NCBI GenBank assembly: GCA_038223055.1 | Contig: JBBRHF010000095.1 | Coordinates: 1-15,747 of the forward strand | From: JBBRHF01 sp038223055 | Lineage (GTDB): Bacteria; Actinomycetota; Actinomycetes; JACCUZ01 | Direction: 5' to 3' | DNA length: 15,747 bases | In this document: positions 1-6,356 of the stretch, piece by piece | Position numbering within the stretch: the stretch's first letter is position 1 | Layout: the number at the start of each line of letters is the position of its first letter | Notes under the pieces: generated by a model | Database searches by the model: none | What the model was told of the DNA's origin: nothing | The model's input: the letters and a program-made list of their open reading frames with translations, nothing else | Translations under genes and position numbers: made by a program

Positions 1-2
1 GG

Positions 3-53
3 GCCGCGCTGGCCCTGGCCGGGGCGCTAGAGCACTATCTGCGCGGACGATAG
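3..53 (+). CDS. 3' end of an unidentified upstream gene (partial)
   Basis: The last 16 codons of a frame that enters from the left read AALALAGALEHYLRGR and stop at TAG 51-53. The tail is alanine/leucine-rich with a basic end, as at the end of a helical C-terminus. The next gene starts two bases after this stop, so the two are probably co-transcribed and perhaps translationally coupled. Too little is present to name a family. That it is coding is inferred from codon usage and tight packing. Confidence 0.5.
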   Translation, partial: AALALAGALEHYLRGR

Positions 54-55
54 GG

Positions 56-700
56 ATGGGAACACACCGCATGGACCAGCACCGACCGCGCCGGCCGACC
101 CTGATGGGGCCGCTGGCCCTGCAGACCTTCGGCGGCGCACCAGACCCCGCCGAGCTGGCCGAAGTCGCCCACGCGACCGCGTCGGCGCTGGTCGAGGCGG
201 GGCGCAGCTCGGGGGACGCTGCGGCCACCGACCGGCTGGTAGCGCTGATGGACGAGCTCGGGATCGACACCGTCGCCTCGATGTGGGCCGACCGGCCGGC
301 CCGGTCGCTTCCCGGCGCGTTGTGGCGGCTGTACGCGCTGCGGGAGTGGGTGCGGGTGGACCCGGCCGGGTCGGCGGCCGACTTCGAGGCCGGCCGTCAC
401 GTCGCGGTGGTCGCGGCCGTTGTGGCCGGCGCCGCGGACCCCCCGACGCCCGACGCGATGGGGGCTCTGCTGGACACGATCCTCGGCGGAGTGTTCCGGG
501 GCGACCTCGCCGTCGCGCTCGAGCGGGCCGGCGCGTTTGCCCGGGTGGCGGCGGTCGGGCGCGCCCACCGGGCCGACGAGGTGGAGGGCGTGGATCCGGG
601 GCAGGCCCACGACCTCACCCGCCGGTCCGCATCGATGCAGCGCACGGCCGAGGATCTCGACGCCGCCGCCGCCTTGTGGCGGACCCAGGATCTGGTGTGA
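56..700 (+). CDS. Hypothetical helical protein of unknown function
   Basis: I do not recognise this 214-residue protein. It has no signal peptide, membrane segment or metal-binding motif. From about residue 17 it is alanine-rich and predicted mainly alpha-helical, with a Trp/Arg-rich middle (MWADRPARSLPGALWRLYAL, about residues 76-95) and a charged C-terminal third. Codon usage is typical of the window and the frame is open throughout, so it is very likely real. The start is uncertain: ATG 56 lies two bases after the preceding stop, ATG 71 has a weak GGGA upstream at 58-61, and ATG 104 (MGPLALQTF) is where the sequence begins to look folded. Tight spacing suggests an operon with the truncated upstream gene. 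A small 6-bp hairpin (752-757 with 761-766) follows at some distance and could be a weak terminator. Confidence 0.75.
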   Translation: MGTHRMDQHRPRRPTLMGPLALQTFGGAPDPAELAEVAHATASALVEAGRSSGDAAATDRLVALMDELGIDTVASMWADRPARSLPGALWRLYALREWVRVDPAGSAADFEAGRHVAVVAAVVAGAADPPTPDAMGALLDTILGGVFRGDLAVALERAGAFARVAAVGRAHRADEVEGVDPGQAHDLTRRSASMQRTAEDLDAAAALWRTQDLV

Positions 701-924
701 CCGACCTGGTGTGAGACGGGCGCCGGGCCGGGAAGCGCCTCACGGCGCTGGGCCGCTCGAAGCGGCTTCATGTGGGACCCGGGGCTACCGCGACCCGGCG
801 CCCGAGCGACCCCGAGGGGCCACGGTCAGAGTCTTGCACACCGCCACCGTGCCGGTCCGCCGTACGGTCGAGCTCGACACCCTTCGCACGTCGTACGACC
901 AATTGCTCATCAGCCCGACAATAG
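701..924 (+). other. Intergenic region upstream of the first secreted paralogue
   Basis: No convincing gene is present. The frame of the downstream gene stays open back to 770, but that stretch is Arg/His-rich with no resemblance to the paralogue's N-terminus, so it is probably not translated. The region holds a perfect hairpin GCCGCT-CGA-AGCGGC (752-766) without a good T-tract, and a 10-bp perfect palindrome GTCGTACGAC (890-899) that could be an operator or chance. A promoter for the downstream gene should lie here, but I see no convincing -35/-10 pair. Confidence 0.4.
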
Positions 925-988
925 GGAGCGAACGGACACTTGGCTCAGCATCCGGGAGCACCGGAGGTGCCAATGGCCGGATCGCTCC
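925..988 (+). promoter_or_regulatory. Possible structured 5' leader of the first secreted paralogue
   Basis: Three nested stems can form just upstream of the ribosome binding site: GGAGCG (925-930) with CGCTCC (983-988); ATCCGG (950-955) with CCGGAT (977-982); and inside it GCACC (958-962) with GGTGC (966-970), loop GGA. The first two would stack coaxially with a 19-nt bulge on the 5' side. The arrangement is visible in the sequence; that it is a regulatory RNA is inference. It does not match riboswitch consensus sequences I remember, and the second paralogue lacks an equivalent. Confidence 0.3.
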
Positions 989-1002
989 GACCGTCACGTA
1001 CG

Positions 1003-1008
1003 AGGGGA
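1003..1008 (+). promoter_or_regulatory. Ribosome binding site fixing the GTG start of the first paralogue
   Basis: AGGGGA lies eight bases upstream of GTG 1016. This decides the start: it puts a signal peptide at the N-terminus and aligns VRRTSGAM with MRRISKAA of the second paralogue. Confidence 0.65.
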
Positions 1009-1015
1009 CACTGCT

Positions 1016-3157
1016 GTGCGACGAACTTCAGGAGCAATGCTGGCGGCGATGCTCGCCGTTCCGTTGGCGGGCGTCGTTGCCGCCGGAGCGGCGATCATGC
1101 CGGGGACGAACGGGCCGGGACTGGCCGCCGTCGGTCCGGTGAGCGCGACCGACGGGTTCCCCGTCTGGTACAAGGACAAGACAGGTCTGCGGCTGGAGAA
1201 CTGCGTCGCCGCCGCCGATCCGCTGTGCCCGGCTCGCGGGCCGCTGGAGGACGAGAGCGCTCCGCTCTCGTTCCCGGGCAACTACCCCGACGAGGGGTTC
1301 TACCTGCTGGCCGACGCCAACATGACCACCGCCAACGGCGGCAACGCCCGCGCCGTCGTGGCGCTGGAGCAGGCCTTTTCAAGCGGACCCGTCGTCGACG
1401 GGGACCAGGTGACCTTCGCGCGGATCAGGTACAAGATCACCAACGCGAAAGACGGCGTCGACTACAAGTTCACCTCTCCCGCGGGGGTCAAGACGGTGCA
1501 GACCTCCAAGCCCGGCCTGGTCTTCGACACGGAGGACATCGGCATCGGCGCCAAGGGCGACTTCAGCGGCGCCCTGGGCGGTCGGGTCGGGCCGTTCCTG
1601 ACCTGGGACACCTTCCCCAGCGACCCGGCGCTGAAGCCGGTCAACGGCAGGGACACCTACGTCGGCGATGGCGCGACGCTGCACAAGATCACGGGCAGCC
1701 CCTACGGCACCAACGTGTTCCGGGTCGAGGGCCCGGGGGTCAACGGCAGCGCGACCGACGCCTGCCCGACGGTCGGGGGCCCGGTCGCCGACTGCATCGA
1801 GACCGACCTGTTCACCCTGCAGGGCAAGCTCGCCACCACCAGTGGCGTGACCGCGGAGCAGGCGACGTACTCGAGGTCGTCGTCGGGCAGCGGGCTGGTC
1901 GACGTCTTCGCGTCCTCCGAGCCGGACAATCAGCAGGCGATCCAGGTCACCGACGCGTCCGGTGGGTCCAAGGAGTTCAGCACGACGGGCCTCGCGGGCT
2001 CGCTCGGGCACTACTTCGCCCGGGTCGCCTACACCGGAGCGCAGCCACCGGCCAAGGTCCAGGTGTCCAACACCGGTGACGTGCCGGTCACCAACAAGGT
2101 CATCAACGTCGTCGACCGGCTCACCGGCAAGGCGGTCTACAACAGCGACGCGCAGTCGCTCACGATCAACGCTGCGTCCAGCGACACCGCCGCCACCCGC
2201 ACCCTGACGGCGACCGGCTACGGCGCTCTCGCGAATGGCAGCCTCGAGGTCAAACCCCTCGACGCCCCGCCGGTCTCGGTCGTCGTGACCTCGGACGCGG
2301 GCGGCACGATCACGGTCCCCGTCGAGGCTGCCGGCAACGCCCGGGCCCCCATCTCCGTGGTCGCCCAGGCCGGACCAAACCAGACCGCTATCACCGGCCA
2401 GACGGTCACCCTCGACGGCACCGCCTCCAGCGGCGACGTAGCGACCTTCGCCTGGACCAGCCCGTCGGGCATCGCGTTGACCAGCCCCAACTCTGCGACG
2501 CCGACCTTCATCGCTCCGGCTGCGGGGACCTACACCTTCACGCTGACGGTCACCGGACCCGGCGGTCCGTCGTCAGCCACGATGACGGTCACGGTGAGCG
2601 CGGTCACGACGGCTACCGCCAACGCCGGTCCCGCCCAGACGGTCCAGCGGGGCACGTCGGTGACCCTCGACGGGTCGGGGTCCACCGGAGCCGCGACGTA
2701 CGCCTGGACCCAGGTCGTCGGCGCGGGTGACCCGACCGTGACGCTGGCGGGGGCCACCACGGCCAAGCCGACGTTCACCTTCCCGTCGTACAAGTTCCCC
2801 GCGGCCAACGGCGCGCTGACCTTCCAGCTCGTCGTCACCAACGGCGGGAGCACCCCGTCGAGTGCCACGGTCAAGATCACCCCGGCGAACGACGCGGTGG
2901 TCATCACGGCGGCGCGCTACACGGCCAGCAAGAAGGAGTGGCGCATCGACGGCACCAGCTCGATCCTCGCCGGCCAGACGGTGACCGCGCACCTCGGTCC
3001 GCTGTCCGGCCCGGTGCTGGGGACCGCGGTGGTGGACGTCGCCGGGGCCTACTCGGTCCGCGGTACGCCGGGGATCGTCGGTGCCCAGGGGCAGACGGTC
3101 AGCGTCGAGTCGGCCAAGGGCGGGACCGCGGCAGGCTTCGCGGCCCGCATCAGCTAG
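1016..3157 (+). CDS. Secreted protein with two PKD/Ig-like domains (paralogue 1)
   Basis: This 713-residue protein begins with a signal peptide: basic VRRTSGAM, then a hydrophobic LAAMLAVPLAGVVAAGAA core. A conserved region of about 400 residues starts near TDGFPVWYKDKTGLRLE and contains four cysteines shared with the downstream copy (NCVAAADPLC, DACPTVGGPVADC), suggesting two disulfides outside the cell. Two PKD/K319L-like beta-sandwich domains follow at about 447-530 (AGPNQTAITGQTVTLDGTAS) and 532-621 (AGPAQTVQRGTSVTLDGSGS). The last 90 residues are a separate conserved module (WRIDGTSSILAGQTV, GTPGIVG). There is no LPXTG motif or C-terminal membrane helix, so it is probably released or loosely attached. 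PKD domains usually serve adhesion or spacing. No catalytic domain is recognised, and its role is unknown. It has its own ribosome binding site and strong terminator, so it is probably monocistronic. Confidence 0.85.
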   Translation: MRRTSGAMLAAMLAVPLAGVVAAGAAIMPGTNGPGLAAVGPVSATDGFPVWYKDKTGLRLENCVAAADPLCPARGPLEDESAPLSFPGNYPDEGFYLLADANMTTANGGNARAVVALEQAFSSGPVVDGDQVTFARIRYKITNAKDGVDYKFTSPAGVKTVQTSKPGLVFDTEDIGIGAKGDFSGALGGRVGPFLTWDTFPSDPALKPVNGRDTYVGDGATLHKITGSPYGTNVFRVEGPGVNGSATDACPTVGGPVADCIETDLFTLQGKLATTSGVTAEQATYSRSSSGSGLVDVFASSEPDNQQAIQVTDASGGSKEFSTTGLAGSLGHYFARVAYTGAQPPAKVQVSNTGDVPVTNKVINVVDRLTGKAVYNSDAQSLTINAASSDTAATRTLTATGYGALANGSLEVKPLDAPPVSVVVTSDAGGTITVPVEAAGNARAPISVVAQAGPNQTAITGQTVTLDGTASSGDVATFAWTSPSGIALTSPNSATPTFIAPAAGTYTFTLTVTGPGGPSSATMTVTVSAVTTATANAGPAQTVQRGTSVTLDGSGSTGAATYAWTQVVGAGDPTVTLAGATTAKPTFTFPSYKFPAANGALTFQLVVTNGGSTPSSATVKITPANDAVVITAARYTASKKEWRIDGTSSILAGQTVTAHLGPLSGPVLGTAVVDVAGAYSVRGTPGIVGAQGQTVSVESAKGGTAAGFAARIS

Positions 3158-3188
3158 GCGCGCCGACCCAGCCTGAACAGGCCGATCC

Positions 3189-3241
3189 GGCCCGAACAAG
3201 GGTGGCCCCCCACATGGGGGGCCACCCTTCTTTTTCGGGCC
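3189..3241 (+). terminator. Strong intrinsic terminator after paralogue 1
   Basis: A perfect 14-bp stem, positions 3198-3211 (AAGGGTGGCCCCCC) with 3216-3229, closes a four-base loop ACAT and is followed by a T-rich run through 3235. An outer stem, GGCCCGAA (3189-3196) with TTCGGGCC (3234-3241), can extend it. It starts 31 bases after the stop of paralogue 1 and should isolate it from paralogue 2. Confidence 0.9.
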
Positions 3242-3388
3242 ATAGGGAGGCCGGGTTGCGCCAACCGTGGGGTATTGGTGAGGTCCGTCACATTCGTTAA
3301 GGAATGGGAAATTTGGGGGGTGAACGGGGTGACCCTGAGAGGGATGCGGTGGGCTCCGCCCGACCGCCACCAAGACGGGACGGTCGAC
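3242..3388 (+). promoter_or_regulatory. Promoter/leader region of paralogue 2
   Basis: This gap is less GC-rich than its surroundings, especially 3290-3320, as expected for a promoter. A weak candidate pair is TTGGTG (3275-3280) and TAAGGA (3298-3303) with 17-bp spacing. The leader carries a hairpin, GCGGTGGGC (3346-3354) with GCCC and ACCGC (3358-3367, one bulged G), just upstream of the weak GGGA ribosome binding site. No gene is seen here. Confidence 0.35.
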
Positions 3389-5569
3389 ATGCGTCGAATC
3401 TCCAAGGCAGCGCTCGCAGCGCTGCTCGTACTTCCACTGGCGGGCGGCGTCGCCGCCGCCGCCGTCATCCCACCGGGCACGAACGGCCCCGGTCTCGCCT
3501 CGGTCGGTCCGGTGAGCGCCACCGACGGGTTCCCGGTCTGGTACAAGGACAAGGTCGGCCTGCGCCTGGAGCCCTGCATTGTCGCGGCCGACCCGCTGTG
3601 CCCCGCTCGCGGGCCGCTGCCGGACGAGACCGCCCCCCTGGTGTTCCCGACCAACTACCCCGACGAGGGTTTCTACCAGCTGGCCAGCGCCACGCTCACC
3701 ACCGCGAACGGCGGCAAGGCTGTGGTCGAAGGGAACATGGAGGCGGCCTTCGCGAACGGTGGGGTCATCGACGGTGACCAGATCACCTTCGCGCGCACCC
3801 GGGTCAGGATCACCAACGCCACGGACGGTGTCGACTACAAGATCACCTCGCCCAACGGGGTTCAGACGGTGCAGACCACCAAGCCCGGTCTGATCTTCGT
3901 CACCGAGGACATCGGCGTCGGCGCGAAGGGCGACTTCAGTGGCGCCCTCGGCGGCCGGCTCGGCCCGTTCCTGACCTGGGACACGTACCCGACCGACCCG
4001 GCGCTCAAGCCCAATGCAGCAGGCAAGGACACGTACGTCGGTGACGGCGCCACGCCGCACAAGGTCATCGGCAGCCCGTACGGCACCAACTTCGTCCGGA
4101 TCGAGGCGCCCGGCGTCAACCCGACCCCATTGGTCGATGCCTGCCCGACGCTCGCCGGCAACGCACTCGCGGACTGCATCGAGACCGACCTGCTGACCCT
4201 GCAGGGCAAGCTTGCCACCACCAGTGGAGTGACCGCCGAGCGGGCAACGTACTCGACGTCGTCGGCGGGCAGCGGGCTGATCGACGTCTTCGCGTCGTCC
4301 GAGCCTGACGGCCCGCAGTCCATCCAGGTGACCGACCCCTCCGCCACCCCCGAGTTCGCCATCACCGGGCTCACCGGCTCCACGGCATCGGCCGGGCACT
4401 ACTTCGCCCGCGTCCCCTACACCGGTACCCAGCCGCCGACCACGGTTCGCGTCTCCAACATCGGTGACGTGCCGGTCACCAACAAGAACATCACGGTGGT
4501 CGACCGCGTCAGCGGCACGGCGGTCTACACGACCGGCGCCCCGGGGACGCCCGGGTCGCTCAAGATCGACGCTGTCTCCAGCGACACGGTCACCTCGCCG
4601 GTCCTCACGGCCTCCGGCTTCGGCCCGGCCGACGTGGTCCTCGCTTCCGGCAGCCTGACCATCGCTGCCCTCGACGCCCCCCCGGTGTCGGTGACCGTGA
4701 CGTCTGCTGTCGGTGGCACTGTCAAGCTGCCGGTCGAGATTGCCGGTGCCGGCGCCACGCCCGTCCCCGTCGTGGCCATGGCAGGCCCCAACCAGACGGC
4801 GATCACCGGCCAGACGGTGACCCTGGACGGCACCGCATCCAGCGGCGCCATCTCGACGTTCTCCTGGTCGAGCCCGGCCGGGATCACCCTGGCCAACCCG
4901 ACGTCGCCACGATCGAGCTTCACCGCCCCCGCGGCGGGTGTCTACACCTTCACGCTGACCGTGACCGGGTCCGGTCCGGCGTCGAGCGCGTCCATGACGG
5001 TCACGGTGAGCCCGGCGGCGACGCCGGTTGCTGACGCCGGTCCCGCCCAGACGGTCCAACGAAGCAGCACGGTGACCCTGGATGGTTCCGCTTCCACCAG
5101 CGCGGCGACGTACGCCTGGACCCAGATCGCCGCCGTGGGCGACCCGACGGCGGTGCTGACCGGAGCCAACACGGCCAAGCCGACGTTCACCTTCCCGGCG
5201 TACAAGTCTCCGGCGAACAACGGCCCGCTGACCTTCCAGCTCGTGGTCGGCAACACCTCGGGGCCCTCGGCGCCCGCCCGGGTCACGATCACCCCGACGA
5301 CGGACAGCGTTGCCATCACGGTGGCGCAGTACACCCGCAACCGGTCCCTGTGGCGCGTTGACGGCACCAGCACGATCCTCGCCGGCCAGGCCGTGGTGGT
5401 CCACCTCGGGCCACTGACCGGTCCCGTGCTGGGGACAACCGCGGTGGACGCGGTCGGGGCCTTCTCGATGCGTGGCACGCCGGGCATCGTCGGCCGCAGC
5501 GGCCAGACGGTCAGCATCGAGTCGGCGTTGGGTGGCACCGCGGCCGGCTTCCCGGTGCGCATCCGCTAG
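3389..5569 (+). CDS. Secreted protein with two PKD/Ig-like domains (paralogue 2)
   Basis: This 726-residue protein is a full-length paralogue of its upstream neighbour, roughly two-thirds identical by eye with only short indels. The ATG start gives a clean signal peptide (MRRISKAALAALLVLPLAGG, then VAAAA); the frame opens further upstream, but that extension has no matching sequence. Order of parts: N-terminal region beginning GPVSATDGFPVWYKDKVGLR with the same four cysteines (PCIVAADPLC, DACPTLAGNALADC); PKD-like domains at about 462-545 and 545-636; the C-terminal module (WRVDGTSTILAGQ, GTPGIVG), ending in VRIR without an anchor. The ribosome binding site is weak compared with paralogue 1, so expression may differ. 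A tandem duplication followed by divergence explains the pair. No enzymatic motif is visible; a structural, adhesive or matrix role is possible but unproven. Confidence 0.85.
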   Translation: MRRISKAALAALLVLPLAGGVAAAAVIPPGTNGPGLASVGPVSATDGFPVWYKDKVGLRLEPCIVAADPLCPARGPLPDETAPLVFPTNYPDEGFYQLASATLTTANGGKAVVEGNMEAAFANGGVIDGDQITFARTRVRITNATDGVDYKITSPNGVQTVQTTKPGLIFVTEDIGVGAKGDFSGALGGRLGPFLTWDTYPTDPALKPNAAGKDTYVGDGATPHKVIGSPYGTNFVRIEAPGVNPTPLVDACPTLAGNALADCIETDLLTLQGKLATTSGVTAERATYSTSSAGSGLIDVFASSEPDGPQSIQVTDPSATPEFAITGLTGSTASAGHYFARVPYTGTQPPTTVRVSNIGDVPVTNKNITVVDRVSGTAVYTTGAPGTPGSLKIDAVSSDTVTSPVLTASGFGPADVVLASGSLTIAALDAPPVSVTVTSAVGGTVKLPVEIAGAGATPVPVVAMAGPNQTAITGQTVTLDGTASSGAISTFSWSSPAGITLANPTSPRSSFTAPAAGVYTFTLTVTGSGPASSASMTVTVSPAATPVADAGPAQTVQRSSTVTLDGSASTSAATYAWTQIAAVGDPTAVLTGANTAKPTFTFPAYKSPANNGPLTFQLVVGNTSGPSAPARVTITPTTDSVAITVAQYTRNRSLWRVDGTSTILAGQAVVVHLGPLTGPVLGTTAVDAVGAFSMRGTPGIVGRSGQTVSIESALGGTAAGFPVRIR

Positions 5570-5645
5570 CCCTACGGCGCCGCGCCGAACACCGGCGTGG
5601 CGCCGACGTCCGTCGGCACGGCGACTGCCGCCGGCCCGTTCACCG

Positions 5646-5698
5646 CCGCACTCGCCGCACTCGCCGCACTCGCTGCACTCGCCGCACTCGCTGCAACG
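5646..5698 (+). repeat. Tandem 9-bp repeats, CYGCACTCG
   Basis: Five full copies of C(C/T)GCACTCG run from 5646 to 5690, followed by a degenerate sixth ending in AACGG. The unit is a multiple of three, so the region is open in several frames and gives low-complexity alanine/leucine shadow ORFs, but no start, codon bias or family supports a gene. Copy number may vary between strains by slippage. Confidence 0.85.
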
Positions 5699-5734
5699 GC
5701 TCGACCGGCCGCAACGGCTCGACCGGCCGCAACG
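5693..5734 (+). repeat. Tandem 18-bp repeats next to the 9-bp array
   Basis: Two identical copies of GCAACGGCTCGACCGGCC at 5693-5710 and 5711-5728, with the first six bases of a third (GCAACG) running into the following hairpin. It abuts the 9-bp array and probably arose by the same slippage process. Confidence 0.85.
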
Positions 5735-5776
5735 TCCGAACAAGCGTGCGCTATGGACTCCGCTTGTTCGGACGTT
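5731..5776 (+). terminator. 16-bp perfect inverted repeat, possible terminator
   Basis: Positions 5731-5746 (AACGTCCGAACAAGCG) are perfectly complementary to 5761-5776, separated by 14 bases. There is no T-tract, so termination is inferred from position after a long gene and from the known frequency of U-poor terminators in actinomycetes. A protein-binding palindrome or recombination site are alternatives. The arm contains CCGAACAAG, also present in the left arm of the terminator after paralogue 1. Confidence 0.5.
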
Positions 5777-5777
5777 A

Positions 5778-5817
5778 CGGCGGGCGGCGCCTCCCACCCG
5801 GGAGCCGCCGCCCGCCG
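5778..5817 (+). terminator. Second GC-rich hairpin directly after the inverted repeat
   Basis: A 17-bp stem with one mismatch, 5778-5794 (CGGCGGGCGGCGCCTCC) with 5801-5817, and a six-base loop. It begins one base after the preceding inverted repeat. Very stable and without a T-run. Together the two hairpins probably end transcription from paralogue 2 or insulate the Nudix gene. Confidence 0.45.
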
Positions 5818-5863
5818 GGTCATCGAGGCCCTCGGCGGCTGAGCCGGTCGTTCGGCCGATCGC

Positions 5864-5869
5864 TATCGT
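5864..5869 (+). promoter_or_regulatory. Putative -10 box (TATCGT) for a leaderless Nudix mRNA
   Basis: TATCGT fits TANNNT and ends seven bases before GTG 5877, where no Shine-Dalgarno sequence is present. In actinomycetes this spacing is typical of leaderless transcripts. It favours GTG 5877 over GTG 5868. Confidence 0.45.
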
Positions 5870-5876
5870 GCACGTC

Positions 5877-6344
5877 GTGCCGATCCCCGATTTCGTGGTT
5901 GCCCTGCGCCAGCACGTCGGCCACAACGAGCTCTGGCTGCCGGGGGTCACGGCGGTGGTTCGGCGTGCCGAAACCGTCCTGCTCGTGCGACGAAGCGACA
6001 GCGGCGAGTGGGCTCCGGTGACCGGGATCCTCGAGCCTGGTGAGGAACCGGCCGTCGGTGCCCAGCGCGAGGTGCTCGAGGAGACCGGCGTGCACGCCCT
6101 GGCCGGGCGGCTGGCGTCGACGGGGGTGATGCGCCGGGTGCAGTACGCCAACGGCGACATCGCCTCCTACCTCGACCTCACCTTCGCCTGCACCTGGCTG
6201 GCCGGAGAGCCCTACGCCGCCGACGACGAGTCCACCGAAGCCCGTTGGTGGCCGCTCGACGGTCTGCCCGACCTGTTGCCCGTGATGCGACAGCGCATCG
6301 CAGCCGCGTGCGCCGACGAGGCGGCGGCGCGATTTGTTCGGTAG
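5877..6344 (+). CDS. Nudix hydrolase
   Basis: A 155-residue single-domain protein of normal size for the family. The complete Nudix box lies at residues 50-72 (GILEPGEEP then AVGAQREVLEETGV), matching GX5EX7REXXEEXG, so magnesium-dependent hydrolysis of a nucleoside-diphosphate-linked substrate is expected. The substrate cannot be read from the sequence. The N-terminus (DFVVALRQHVGHNELWLPGV) resembles a common actinomycete subgroup. The frame is open upstream to 5472, but that part overlaps the previous gene and the repeat island and is not real. Twelve bases separate it from the PHP-family gene. Cytoplasmic, no signal peptide. Confidence 0.9.
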   Translation: MPIPDFVVALRQHVGHNELWLPGVTAVVRRAETVLLVRRSDSGEWAPVTGILEPGEEPAVGAQREVLEETGVHALAGRLASTGVMRRVQYANGDIASYLDLTFACTWLAGEPYAADDESTEARWWPLDGLPDLLPVMRQRIAAACADEAAARFVR

Positions 6345-6347
6345 CGT
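6342..6347 (+). promoter_or_regulatory. Putative -10 box (TAGCGT) overlapping the Nudix stop codon
   Basis: TAGCGT fits TANNNT, begins with the Nudix TAG stop, and ends nine bases before GTG 6357, which lacks a Shine-Dalgarno sequence. It could drive a separate leaderless transcript of the PHP-domain gene. Confidence 0.35.
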
Positions 6348-6356
6348 CGGGTCATC

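Noticed and set aside
925..1010. Known riboswitch (c-di-AMP, c-di-GMP, cobalamin, SAM) upstream of paralogue 1
   Set aside because: No conserved core sequences of these classes as I remember them are present; only generic stems are seen.
770..1015. N-terminal extension of paralogue 1 to an upstream ATG
   Set aside because: The extension is Arg/His-rich, has no counterpart in paralogue 2 and would bury the signal peptide; GTG 1016 has a good ribosome binding site.
5646..5734. CRISPR array
   Set aside because: Repeats are 9 and 18 bp and directly abutting, with no spacers, and no cas genes are nearby.
5731..5776. Attachment site or IS terminal inverted repeats
   Set aside because: The arms are only 14 bases apart, with no integrase or transposase between or beside them; a hairpin is the simpler reading.
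5597..5842. Small alanine-rich ORFs over the repeat island, both strands
   Set aside because: They are the translation of 9-bp and 18-bp repeats and hairpins, with no ribosome binding site or codon-bias support.
2573..6160. A 1195-codon open frame on the minus strand across both secreted paralogues
   Set aside because: It is antisense to well-supported genes, Arg/Gly/Asp-rich with internal repetition caused by the duplicated sense genes, and shows no domain. Long antisense frames are expected in GC-rich DNA.
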